DNA of 64,000 nt from Rhabditophanes sp. KR3021 (Eukaryota > Nematoda > Chromadorea > Rhabditida > Alloionematidae), in assembly GCA_963281155.1 (NCBI GenBank), contig CAUJLY010000006.1, forward strand, positions 1,116,001 through 1,180,000, written 5' to 3'. Shown here piece by piece: positions 1-10,391 of the stretch (positions within the stretch are counted from its first letter, which is position 1; each line of letters starts with the position of its first letter). A model generated the notes under the pieces. That model saw only the letters and a program-made list of their open reading frames with translations. It had not been told where the DNA came from and made no database searches. Position numbers and translations under genes: made by a program.

Positions 1-1648
1 ACCCTAAAGGACCATTTCCATTACCTTTATTTGGAAACATACTCTCATTTGACATTAAAAAAATGGATCTATGGTTTGAAGAGCAAAGAGTATGTTTTTG
101 AACAAACATATAAAAAATTTAAATTTAGAAAATATATGGGGATGTGTTTACCATTTTCATACCTACTCCCTTTGTTGTGATTAGTGGTACTAAAACACTT
201 AAAGAAGCTCTTGTAACTAATGCTGATGATTTTATTGGACGTAAATTAGCTTTTCCAGATACTCTATTCCATGAAGAATTGAATGTTGGAGTCATATTTT
301 CCGATGGAGCTTCTTGGAGAGATCAAAGTAATTTTTATATTAGAAAATAATTTTATTGTGTTTTAGGAAGACTTTCATTGAGAATTTTACGTGACATAGG
401 TAAGTTATAAATGAATGTTGATAATATTAACATTAATTAGGATTAAATACGGAAGAGAAGATTATGCTATCTGTGGAGGAACTTTTTGAACATGCAGACT
501 CCTTACAAAATAAGGACAATGTTGACATTTCAAAGCTTTTACATTTGTGTATTGGTAATGTCATCAATTCAATTGTTTTTGGATTTAGATACAAGCATGA
601 CGATGCAGAAGATTTTCACGAATTTCAAAGATATGTTGATAAAGTCATGAAACAAGGACAAGAATGGCAATTTAGAATGCTTGCTATGTTTCCAGAGCTT
701 GAAAAAATCAGTATATTTAAACGCTTACTATTTAGACCATTCTCAAAGAATAATAGAATCTTAAAAGAAATGAATCTAATAAAAGTTAAACAATTGGAAA
801 AAACATTTGATCCAGATGCTGAACCAACAAATTTCACCCATGCACTTTTAAAAGAAATCAGAAACCCAGATTCAAGAAACAGCTACATGAGTGATGCACA
901 TATCCACGGAATGATCTTTGATTTTTATTTTGCTGGTAGGTTCTTAAAGAAATTTAATAAATTAAAAATAAAATACAGGCCAAGAAACCTCAACATCTGT
1001 ATCAAGATGGATCATTTTGTTCTTAACAAAATATATGGACATTCAACATAAATTGCAGAAGGAAATAGATGAAAATGTGGGAAGAGATAATCGACTTAAA
1101 ATGAGTGATAAGCCACATTTACCATATCTCAATGCATTTATTTACGAATCTTTGAGGTTAGTTTGTTTTTTATTTAAATAATTTTGATTGATTCGTTCAG
1201 GGTCGGAAATATTGTTCCTTTCATCCCTGCCCATGTTTGCACAAGAGATGTTGTTATTGCGGGCCAATTGATTCCAAAGGGTGCCTGTACTCAACCTAAT
1301 TTCGGTGGAACAACTCAAGATGAAGAAATTTTTGGAGATCCTAAAGTATTCAGACCTGAAAGATTTTTGCTAGAAGATGGAGTTAGTCTAAGAATGGACT
1401 TAGTTGATCAAATGGATCCATTCGGCCAAGGAAAAAGAATATGTGGTAAGTGTTAAATATTGTTTGGTTATAATTTCAATATTTTAGCGGGGAAATCGCT
1501 AGCCATGCAAGAACTCTTCTTAATCACCGGTTCATTGGTTCAACGATACGAATTCACTCACGATCACGCACCTATTGATCTAACTCGTGTTTTTGCCGGT
1601 GTTATTCCTCCTCCTGCTTATACTTGTAAAATGGTTAGACGTGTTTGA
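1..1648 (+). CDS. Cytochrome P450, CYP2-clan-like (5' end outside window)
   Basis: A haem-thiolate monooxygenase of the nematode CYP2-type clan (CYP33-like), presumably ER-anchored and oxidising small lipophilic substrates. Seven exons join in frame: 1-89, 129-327, 367-399, 441-935, 979-1156, 1201-1445, 1488-1648. Visible marks in order: the proline-rich GPFPLPLFGN hinge in the first exon, WRDQRR with SLRILRD (helix C region), the oxygen-binding helix I AGQETS across the 935/979 junction, the ExxR motif as ESLR across 1156/1201, the PERF motif (RPERF) near 1350, and the haem loop FGQGKRICAGKSLA across 1445/1488 with the cysteine thiolate ligand. The N-terminal membrane anchor and start codon lie before position 1. 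All key residues are present, so the gene looks functional. The family is firm; subfamily and substrate are not readable. Confidence 0.93.
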
Positions 1649-2502
1649 TAATTTGATTAATGTTTAATATTTCGAAATTAAGTTCATGATAAAATTACTT
1701 TTAATCAAATACTTCTATGAATTTGAAATCTCAATATTATGTTGGTTGTATAATCTGTATAGTATCACATAATTTGAATGTGAAAGGAATATTCTTTCTT
1801 AAAATTAAAAAATAATTTTGAACTAACTTTCTATATGTATTTTTAAACAGTTGGAAATATGGACTACTAAATTGATCATATAAATTATAAATTTTGTGTT
1901 CGTGTACTAAATTATTTGATATATGGTCACGAAAATACTTTGTTTAAAAAATGATTATAACACGGTACTTTTTTTAGAGTAAAAAAAGAAATGGAACTTA
2001 CCATGTCACGGTGCTAATTTTTAAAGTAAAAAAGAAATGAAATTTTCATTGTGACTTTAATGGCTTATAATACTAATTTGGACATAACTAAGAGTTTAAG
2101 ACTATTTTCAGCTCGATCTGAGAATGAAGTTTTTCAGGGCGATCACCTAAACTATAGATTATGTATGTAAACTTTAAAGACATTTTTGTCAACTTTGTTT
2201 CAACCATTTTATTAATATTTTTATACCATTAGATAACATTTTTTACGCTCTTTAAGATGCGCAAATCAAAAAATATTTTTTTAAATTATTTTTGTTAAAA
2301 ACACGGATTTTGAGAAAGACATCCTAAGGCCTCTGGAATTATGACAAGTAATCCCATTTCTTGGCATCTTATTTTTATGATATGGTCATAATTATTGTGT
2401 TAAATTTAGTCACTATTGTTTCTGTGATTATCCTATACTAATTGATGTTGTAAAATAATTATTTATAATTATTATCTTTTCTTAATTATTTTCTACATTC
2501 TA
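1649..2502. other. Intergenic, AT-rich, with a degenerate direct repeat
   Basis: No coding potential seen. Two diverged copies of about 46 bp beginning CACGGT lie at 1961-2006 and 2007-2053. Confidence 0.5.
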
Positions 2503-2951
2503 ATGGAATCTACAACCGAGAAAGCATTGATATCTAAACAACTAACAATGGAGTTGAATAGACTTCAGAATCCTTTGTGTAGTTCCAATGTAAGTTAGTA
2601 TATTGAAAACTTAAATATAAATTATTTTAGAAAACCATTATCGCTGCCAAATCTTTAATGCACAAAAGCAAACTGATTCGCTGTTGGCAATTAAATCTTT
2701 AGAAAATCGTGCCGTTATTGCGGAGTGTAAGATAAAAGAATATGTCGATGAAGTTAGAGTAAATCACATGCCCAATCAAATTTCCACTTATCCTTCTATG
2801 AATTTTTTTTAGTGAACAGCCTATTGAGTCCATGCATCTATTAACAAAGGCATGTTTAGAGTTAGTGCGTTTAATAAGCTTGCGAATTTCATTACTTGGC
2901 ATGATCAACGGGTTGCATTTAATGATTCAAAGGCCCGAGAATAGTTTTTAA
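2503..2951 (+). CDS. Small spliced protein of unknown function (about 116 aa)
   Basis: Not recognised. The best in-frame model uses exons 2503-2593, 2631-2758 and 2820-2951, and gives a soluble, charged, probably helical protein without signal peptide or membrane segment. An AATAAA polyadenylation motif sits at 2954-2959, directly after the stop, which supports a real 3' end. The model needs the weaker donor GTTAGT at 2594 rather than GTAAGT at 2590, and the acceptor AACAG at 2818-2819 rather than TTTAG at 2811-2812. With the stronger sites the frame closes at once. It is therefore either a gene with unusual splice choice or a decaying one. Confidence 0.35.
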
Positions 2952-2972
2952 TTAATAAAATGTGTTAAATAG

Positions 2973-3347
2973 TGTTTTTGGTTAAAATATATACAAAAAA
3001 TTAAAAAAACGAATAAAAGTTCAACAAATGGAAGTCAAATTTCAAAAGCAGAATTTAATTTAGCAATTTTTTTACTAGTTACTTTTCTCGTGTTGTTGGT
3101 TTTTGTTATTACGGATATTTTTACTATGATTTCCATGTATTATCGACTATTTACATTGGTAAATATCACATATTATGTGTTGATGTTTGCCAGAGTTGGA
3201 ATGGGAGTTTCCGCGCCATATGCATTAATCATAATTTCAAAAGAAGTAAGATATAACTTTTTGACTTTTATTGGAGTTCGAAAAAATATTGTTATTTATA
3301 CAACTCATCAGCTGGCAAAAAATAAAACGAATAAGGCAGCTATTTAA
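2973..3347 (+). pseudogene. 7TM receptor remnant (TM6-TM7 and tail)
   Basis: A frame open from 2973 to the stop at 3347 encodes a lysine/serine-rich loop, a hydrophobic helix (about 3057-3130), a second helix (about 3150-3240) ending in SKEVR, and a basic tail. This is the usual layout of intracellular loop 3, TM6 and TM7 of nematode chemoreceptors. There is no start codon and no upstream exon for TM1-TM5; the preceding sequence is the 3' end of another small gene with its AATAAA. It is most simply the stranded last exon of a lost receptor gene. The family cannot be named from two helices. Confidence 0.5.
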
Positions 3348-3451
3348 TAATACAAATATTCAATCAACCAAAATTGTATTTATTTTTTTTCAATAAAGAT
3401 ATCTCATAATTTAAAACAAATGCGCGTGTTTTTAAAAGTTTGCATTTCTTA

Positions 3452-4063
3452 TTAGCAAAATCCACAAGTCTGAAAGAAAATAATTTATTTCCAAATATTT
3501 TTATGAACTTACCAATGCACATTCTTTTTCCATCAATGGTTTATAACCTAAATGAATTTTAAAATATTTTTAAATTTAAAAATTACTTGGATCCTCGCAC
3601 AATTCTTTCATACTTTCACATCCATTATTTGACAAAGTGTTAAAACAATTTGAAGATGATGAAGGTGTGGTATAATCAGGATAGTCAGGCTCTGCAGGCA
3701 AAGTTGGACCTGTATACATGGAATTACATTCACCACAGGTAAATCGACATGTAGTCATTGCTATTGTACTGTTGTCACAGATGTTTTGATCTAAACAGTA
3801 GGGACCTGTATCATAACAAGGTTCTGGAAATGATATGTTTAAGTTGTTCTAAATAATATATGTAGTAGAAATAATTTACCTGCAGTTGAGCCCGTGTCAT
3901 GACAAAATCTACAAGTACGTCTACAGTTTTTTTCTACAAATGGAGTTTTAATATGACATTCACTCATCAACCATATGCAATCATCTGTAAGATCTACACA
4001 AGTTTCTCCATTAATAGAAATTGTCAAAAAGACAACCAAGAAGAACAATATAAAACTTTTCAT
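3452..4063 (-). CDS. Secreted protein with three ShKT domains
   Basis: Exons on the minus strand: 4063-3880, 3823-3587, 3547-3513, 3469-3452. The ATG at 4063 was chosen because it directly precedes a clear signal peptide (MKSFILFFLVVFL...). The mature part has three six-cysteine modules with ShKT spacing: the first in exon 1 (CVDLTDDC through CRRTCRFC), the second in exon 2 (CYDTGPYC through CRFTCGEC), the third starting in exon 2 and finished by two tiny exons, ending CALTCGFC at the stop. A Pro/Ser/Thr linker with acidic residues separates modules 2 and 3. ShKT modules are common disulfide-rich units of nematode secreted and cuticle/defence proteins; the name comes from a fold and does not imply toxicity. 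No enzyme domain is attached. Confidence 0.85.
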
Positions 4064-4696
4064 GGTCAAAAAGTTATAAAATACTTATGTTAGCAAGGAG
4101 TGATTGTTTTATACTTTCAGATAAGAATTATTATCATCTAATATCCTTAAATGTACTCTGATAATCATTTTTCTTTTTAAAAATAGACTATTGAAGGCTT
4201 AAACAATATTTTACCTGATAAAACATGACATATAATATTTTATGTGACAAAAATGTTCTTAATTAAATGTCATTTATTATAATCAGCATGATGTAAATAA
4301 TCAAAACAAATTGCAGAAACTGAAGAATGAATTATATTCAGACATAAAAAGTCAATTACAAGAACTAATTTAAATCAGCTTTTTTGATTGTTTTAAAATG
4401 ATTTAAGTCATATCTATTTGATTTTATGAAATTTAATTTGTGCTAACATTTTGATTTTTTACATTTGGTCCCACATATACAAAATTGGCATTTAGACTCT
4501 CCATCTTCATTCAAAACTTGTCAAGCACTTTTTGATTTTTTGAATAAATTTTACTCAAAGCCACTATTTTACTCTCGCTATAAATCATCCCCACCTTAAG
4601 GTATTTTAAACTTTTAACGTATTTTTTAATAAAACTTGCCGAAAATTACCATTTACTAGCTTATATTGTTTATTTGTATAGAGAAAAAATTTAAAC
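4064..4696. other. Intergenic, AT-rich
   Basis: Nothing recognised; it lies upstream of the ShKT gene (minus) and of the VIG-1-like relic (plus). Confidence 0.4.
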
Positions 4697-5267
4697 ATGC
4701 AATACGGAATTAAAGTATCAAATAAGTATCATTTCTGTTTGAATGATGATGGTATGTTAAAGTATCAAATGAGTATCATTTCTGTTCGGATGGTGAAGGT
4801 ATGTTAAAGTATTAAATAAGTATCATTTCTGTTCGGATGATGAAGGTATGTCGATATTTGTTTAATTCTTAAACGAATAATTTTATAATTGATTAGATGT
4901 CTCGGACCCATCTGAACTTCTCGCCCGCGCCATAGCCAATGACAAGAAAAAGAAGGAAAAGGCCACTCAAGAGGCTAGAGTTGCCGAAGCTGCTGCCAAG
5001 CAAGAAAGAATTAAAGCTGCTCAAGATGCCAAAGTTGCTGTCAAACTTGGCAAGAGAAAGGCTGGCAAGCCATTTGTAAAGTAAGCTGGAGAAAGTCGTC
5101 AAGGAGGAGAAATCAATCGAAAAAGCCGAGATTCATGGAGAAGAAGTCGAAAAGACCATTACATTAGATGAGTACAAGGCTCAACTTGGCAATGCAAAGA
5201 AAAACAACGTCCCCTTTAAAATCAGACAACATCAAGAGCGAAGAAGTTGAAATCATCAGACAGAAAT
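4697..5267 (+). pseudogene. Broken VIG-1/SERBP1 (HABP4-type) mRNA-binding protein copy
   Basis: Starts MQYGIKVSNKYHFC at 4697 and, after an intron ending at 4897, continues DVSDPSELLARA followed by an Ala/Lys-rich coiled stretch. This resembles the N-terminus of the ribosome/mRNA-associated SERBP1-VIG-1 family. The frame stops at about 5084. A second frame (about 5088-5248) carries EKTITLDEYKAQLG, like the family's TLDEWKAL motif, and a third frame holds a short acidic tail ending at about 5267. The Arg/Gly-rich parts usual for the family are missing. At least two frame breaks and the short length point to a decayed partial copy. The first-exon edge is triplicated (separate entry). The family call rests on two short motifs. 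Confidence 0.5.
4704..4850 (+). repeat. 47-bp tandem repeat, 3 copies, each with a splice-donor-like end
   Basis: Units at 4704-4750, 4751-4797 and 4798-4844. Each contains the exon-1 coding stretch (AAGTATCA...GATGATGAAG type) and is followed by GGTATG, so the exon end plus donor has been copied. The period of 47 is not a multiple of three. Only the third copy is followed by a normal intron. Confidence 0.85.
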
Positions 5268-5804
5268 AGATATTTGGGTTGCTTGTAAATAAGTTCTGTT
5301 TTTTTATTGTGAACTAGGATAAATTAATGTTTTATTGTTTTGATTAAAAAGAAACAAGACAACTTATAATTGAATGGCTTTGTGATATTATGTATTAATT
5401 TCCTAAAATTGGGTATTTTTAATGAATTATTATTCTTAAATACGTAACAAAGAGATTTTGTATGTTTTCGATATACAAAGCACATTTATTCAATTAAATT
5501 AAATGACCTTTGTTATTTTGATCACAAATTCGATGTTAATTTTATAATGATTTGACTCAATTTAAAGAATTTACCGGTATAAAAATTATTTTGAAACTAC
5601 AAATTAATTATTTATAATGAGTTACTTATATATTGTTATTATAAAAATATTTAATTGCTAGTAATTTTAAAACAAACTTATATTCTCATTTTTAATGCAG
5701 ACTTCAAAGGATAAAATTAATTGTTTATAATAAATATATCAATTACTTCCAATTATGTAATAAATTTTTTGTGCATTTTTAATAAAATAAAGAATTTATT
5801 CACA
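5268..5804. other. Intergenic, AT-rich
   Basis: No features beyond A/T runs; likely promoter side of the following 7TM gene. Confidence 0.4.
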
Positions 5805-6745
5805 ATGTTTTATGAATGCTGTCTTTTGATGAATCCTTTATTTGACTGCTTTGATGATCCGGTACTTCAGATACAAGACGTTGTATCTTTGCTTGGAATG
5901 TTGTCCAGTGTTTTAATAATACGGTACCTAAAGAGAACAAATTCTAAAATTTCATTTTCCTACATAAACTTTCTTGTTTATAGTAGATGTTATTTTTTAT
6001 TTCTGGGTATTTTAACTTTCTTCGTAGCTAGACTTAGATTGCTTTTTCCTTTATACTGCGGTTGGTTTGAATATGTATGATTATGACTATTATTTGATTT
6101 TAGCAGTATGCTCTGGAATAATTGTCGTCGGGTGTTTTGATATGAGTTGTATTTTTTTAATAGATGCCTGTGGAAACGTGAACATTTTTATTTACCGAAG
6201 AAAGTTTCATGAATATCCCAACTCTGACAAGTTCGTGGCTCTAATAATAATGTTCCTAAACTTGCTATTCATGGCAATTTGGTCATTTTCAAAGATTTCA
6301 AGACAGAAAATAGAAGATATTTATTTAGATCGCTATAACATACCCGAACTACAAAAGTTCAATAATGACTCTGTAACAATGACTGGTTATGGCGACTCCA
6401 AGAGAGGTTATTTTACTGGAGCTGCAATAATTACAATACTTATGGGTACAATAATAATTCCATATTATCTCTACAAATGCCATTTAGTTCTTCTAACCAT
6501 CCGAACGATGATCAAAAAGCATCAAAATAATAAAGTGCTTGAAAAATATCAAAGAATTTTCACATATTTTATTTCAGTTTTTGTTTCGGCAGGTACCTTT
6601 GGATTGATTCCAATCCTGTATTTTTTCTAGTCCAGGAGATTATTCTTGTTTTATTGATGTTTCTACTAATTCATTACCTACTTGTATGGCAACTTTGGTT
6701 ATGTTAAATAATTTTTGTGTGTATTGTTATTATAGAAAATTGTAA
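5805..6745 (+). pseudogene. 7TM chemoreceptor gene with one frameshift before TM7
   Basis: Two exons, 5805-6060 and 6104-6745, joined by a 43-nt intron with a weak GTTGGT donor. The product has hydrophobic helices in the order expected of a nematode serpentine receptor: TM1 around 5870-5925, TM2 around 5955-6060, TM3 after the junction, TM4 near 6230-6290, TM5 near 6415-6480, TM6 near 6560-6625. The frame then hits a stop at 6628-6630. Removing one T from the T6 run at 6621-6626 would restore an extracellular loop and a TM7 ending NNFCVYCYYRKL before the stop at 6743-6745. It is either a young pseudogene or a base error in the assembly. Receptor family uncertain. Confidence 0.6.
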
Positions 6746-7698
6746 TCATATTTGATTGTTGATTTAGTAATGCCAAGATGCAAAAATTGTATAGTGTGAA
6801 GATGTCTTTCTTAACGGCGTATTTTTCAAATAAACAAATAATTTATAAAAAGTCATTCCTTTAAATTGCAATTGATAACTTGAAAATGTAGATTTTTGAA
6901 TATAAATTGATATTGATATCTTTTAATGATATTGTTAATAAATAAAATATGAGAACATATTTTTTGTAAAACTTTTAAAAATATTCACTTACATTCTAAA
7001 AATAATTTACTTGTGCAATGATATTATTTTTAAAAATCAAAAAAACTAATTAAGACGATCCAAAGACTCAGTTTGAGGTTAGTATGTGTTCAAGATTTTA
7101 AATAAATACTGTTACAAAAGTTTGGAATAAGACTTCACAAAGTTTCCAATAATAAGTATTTATTTATTATTTAAAAGACTAATAAAATATGAATTGACGT
7201 ATATTATATTATAATCTCATCAAATATCATTTTTATAAACAATTTATGATTAGAAATACTTTTTATCTTTTTTAATTTATCTGATTTATTTAATTTTAAT
7301 GCAAAAATATGATATCATGTGATTAAGTTCAAAAAGTAGAAGGAGATAAGCCATTTATTTATATAAATAGTATGTGATCGTAAAGATTAGACGGCAAAAT
7401 AAAATTTAAAATAAACGAACGTATTGTAAGACATTATGTCGCGTAATATTATTAACCAGTTCAGCAAAGTATTAAAATCTGTCTAAAGAGGTAAAATAAG
7501 CTTGAACGACACTTTGTTTTATTAAATAAATACTTATATTGACATAATGTTCGTCATATATTTATGTTTTTTAAACAACTTTGCTTGCGTCATCTGAGAT
7601 AAACTATTGTAATAATATCACATAAACGACATATAAATATACAGTTTAATTTTTGCTAATATATAAATGGTAATTTATAAAATATATTTATTTTAAAA
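6746..7698. other. Intergenic, very AT-rich
   Basis: No coding or RNA features seen. Confidence 0.4.
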
Positions 7699-8040
7699 AT
7701 GTTTGGCAATATTGTTTCAACCATAATTGCTAAAAAATTAAACAAAAGTCATACTAGAATATTCCTTGCTAGTGGCAATTCTAATATTAAAACCTCGGTT
7801 GAATTTCTTGATGATTATGGCATCAAACCTGTACAAAGAAATATACCTAAAATAATTATTTCTGAAGCCGACGGTAAGATAAGTTTAAATTTATACACTT
7901 ACTTTAGAATTTATTCTTCAAATTAAGATATCAAATTAGCTCCCAATTTTGACGATCTAGTTTTCTCTACGGATATGGACAAACCTCTCCTCATTTACTC
8001 AAAATTCCAGTACGATCATATTCACCAAGGACATCAATAA
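7699..8040 (+). CDS. Small two-exon protein of unknown function (95 aa)
   Basis: Exons 7699-7873 and 7928-8040 with GTAAGA donor and phase-1 junction. The product is a soluble, mixed-charge protein without signal peptide or membrane span; the C-terminal half ends with a His-rich HIHQGHQ. Not recognised. Good splice sites, an ATG immediately after A-rich leader sequence, and a frame kept across the intron argue for a real gene, though a fragment of something larger is possible. Confidence 0.4.
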
Positions 8041-8237
8041 GTAAAATAGAGTTTAACCAATGTTTGTCAGTTATAAATGGATTACATAAATGTATAATAT
8101 AAAAGTAAACTTATTATATTTAATTTTATTCCGTTTGTTTACAAATAAACTGTTTACACTGAGTTTTTATATACTTTTGACAGACATATTCATAAAACAC
8201 AAAATAAAGGGCATTGATAGATGATTAGCTTGCCAAA

Positions 8238-8918
8238 CTATTGAAGCCAAAACTGCCGGAACTGTACCAATGTTAGAATATTGTAATAACATATACAAAA
8301 AGGCTCCAATAAGATTAAAACTGCAAATGAGGATGGATTGATTACCATATTTCTCTTCAATTTGGTTATGCTTTTGTTTTTCTTATCTGCTAACATATTT
8401 TTGTATAGCAGTATATTCATTGGTGTTAGAATGCCAATAATTGCACGATTGTTAAATTTGTAAAGTGGATTAGAATAAAATTCAGGGTTTTCAAAACGAC
8501 CACCTTGAATCTTGTAGTAAGCATCGAACATCCACGAATAATTTCTAGATGTGAAGATTGCCATTCTGGTAAACATCAAAACGTAGAAACGATAAAAAGA
8601 ACAATCACCAAGCCAAATATATGTTTTGTAACCATTGAACAGCATATTTAGACTTATGATATCTAAGATACGATACAAAATCAAAATAACACTTATTAAA
8701 CATGAACATTGCCATCCAGATTGAGCAATTATGCTACTACAAAAATTCAAATCTAGATAGTTACAATAATTTGCTCCAACTACCATAAAGAAACCAAAAA
8801 TGATGAAGAATGCGCCTAGATGAACATTGGGATTTATTTCATCTTCCCACTCTTGCTTGGTTAGAAAAGAACAATTGTAATGGTTAGGTCTTACGTTAAA
8901 ATCAAAGTTAGATAGCAT
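8238..8918 (-). CDS. Srt-like 7TM chemoreceptor, probably truncated
   Basis: An intronless minus-strand frame. The upstream ATG at 9020 would add 34 residues that look unlike the family; the ATG at 8918 puts a short N-terminus before NHYNCSFLTKQEW, which matches the conserved N-terminal YNCS...W signature of the Srt class. Following helices include GAFFIIFGFFMVVGA (TM1) and a Cys-rich TM2 region with LYRILDIISLN. Only about 227 residues follow, short against roughly 330 for Srt receptors, and later helices are poorly defined. It may be a C-terminally truncated or decaying member. Expected role: sensory chemoreception at neuronal cilia. Confidence 0.55.
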   Translation of the reverse strand: MLSNFDFNVRPNHYNCSFLTKQEWEDEINPNVHLGAFFIIFGFFMVVGANYCNYLDLNFCSSIIAQSGWQCSCLISVILILYRILDIISLNMLFNGYKTYIWLGDCSFYRFYVLMFTRMAIFTSRNYSWMFDAYYKIQGGRFENPEFYSNPLYKFNNRAIIGILTPMNILLYKNMLADKKNKSITKLKRNMVINPSSFAVLILLEPFCICYYNILTLVQFRQFWLQ

Positions 8919-9252
8919 TTTTAGAGTAGAAGTTAAAGTGTGGAAAGTTGTAAAATGAATCTTAAAGGTAAGTGAATATAATTTACAAGATAAGTAAGGA
9001 ATATTTGTGGCTCCAAACATTAATTAAAGTTGTATCAATTTTTTATTAGTCTGGATATTTTGGCTCTTAAAGAAGCTTAATGTTCATAGCATAATTATTT
9101 TTGTTCATTGCAAATAAATAACCAATTACATTAAAAATATATTAAAGATTAAAGTTTGAAAACGAATCCGTTCTGTGATTAGATGTTTATCAAGAAGTAA
9201 GCGTAAGCAATAAGAATAAAAATTTCATGTCTATCAGCACAGAATGTTTCAT

Positions 9253-9338
9253 CCGACCATAGCTCAGTTGGTAGAGCGGAGGACTGTAGAGTCAACACTG
9301 TTATCCTTAGGTCACTGGTTCAAATCCGGTTGGTCGGA
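9253..9338 (+). tRNA. tRNA-Tyr (GTA) with 13-nt intron
   Basis: The acceptor stem CCGACCA pairs with TGGTCGG (9331-9337) and is followed by discriminator A. D arm AGCTCAGTTGGTAGAGC, anticodon GTA at 9286-9288, T loop GGTTCAAATCC. The intron (9290-9302) lies one base after the anticodon, the position usual for eukaryotic tRNA-Tyr. The terminal T run at about 9339-9344 can serve as Pol III terminator. Confidence 0.96.
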
Positions 9339-9593
9339 TTTTTTGTAGTTTTAATAAACTTGACATTTTTATTCAAAATGAATATATAAAAATTTATTTG
9401 ATGAATACAATGCATAAACTATAAGAAAATTCTATTATCTATTGACCGAGAGCACACAATCCACTGGTTGGACGGCATTTTGTAGACATCAAATCAAAGT
9501 TCGAAATACTTGGTCAAATTTAAAGGTAAACTTAAATGCAAAAAGTAGTTGCAATCATTGATATTTTAATGTAGTTTGACAAAAAGAGAATTT

Positions 9594-9674
9594 GATCAGA
9601 GTGGGATTCGAACCCACGCCTCCGAAGAGACTGGTGCCTTAAACCAGCGCCTTAGACCGCTCGGCCATCTGACC
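9594..9674 (-). tRNA. tRNA-Leu (AAG)
   Basis: Read on the minus strand: acceptor GGTCAGA pairs with TCTGATC (one G-T pair), discriminator A, D arm GGCCGAGCGGTCTAAGGCG, anticodon stem CTGGT/ACCAG enclosing TTAAGGC, which places anticodon AAG. A long variable arm with a TCTTCGGA loop follows, then GGTTCGAATCC. A class II tRNA, no intron. Confidence 0.95.
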
Positions 9675-9839
9675 TGAAGTTAGTTGTTGTGTTTTATCAT
9701 CATATTTCTCAGTCATATAAATTTAAGTTGCAACTATTTACTTTCCAGATACTGATTTTTAACTAAAGGCCGTATTTTACATTTCCTATTATACTTATAA
9801 TATTCCCAATTGAAAGAAATAGCTTTTATCATTTTATCA

Positions 9840-9986
9840 ATGATTCTAAACCCATTGGCTATTTATATTGTCAATAAAAACAAAAAGGAAAGAGCTTATA
9901 CAGGCTTCCTTAAATTCTTCAAATTCCACTTTTTCTTCAGCATTCTGTTTTCACTTGTTAATGTACTTGTTTCTTGTGAAATGTAG
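9840..9986 (+). pseudogene. 7TM chemoreceptor N-terminal scrap
   Basis: A 48-codon frame beginning MILNPLAIYIVNKNKKERAYTG and continuing into a hydrophobic segment, resembling the TM1-loop-TM2 start of Str-superfamily receptors (N-P-L-x-I-Y-x-I followed by a basic loop). It ends at TAG 9984-9986 and no following exon was found. Probably a relic. Confidence 0.3.
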
Positions 9987-10391
9987 TAGTCCAGAATAAA
10001 AAAGAAACATTTCTAACTTATTTCTTAACTCAAAATATCCATTTTTTTACAACTTTTTTATAGGAAATAAATACAAAGTAACTTCTAATATAAGTTTATC
10101 TGAAAGTAAAAAATTATTTAATTTAAATATGTAATATTCCATAATATCTCATATAAAAATCCCATCATGTGTAATACTTTTGCTAAAAAATAATTTATTT
10201 GAAGATTAAAGGTTATTAATATAAAGTAAATATGTTCACTTTACGGTTGTTTATGTAAAAGAGTATATTTAATAAAAACACCTTTTGTTATGTAGACATT
10301 ATTAATAATGACTAACTAACGTTAGCCAAAAAGTTGATACAAGAATTAGTTAAATGTGTAGTTTGATATTGTTTCTTTCAATTAGGCCTTT
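9987..10391. other. Intergenic, AT-rich
   Basis: Nothing recognised. Confidence 0.4.

Noticed and set aside
9594..9674. tRNA-Leu(TAA) reading
   Set aside because: Stem CTGGT/ACCAG fixes a seven-base loop TTAAGGC, which makes the anticodon AAG.
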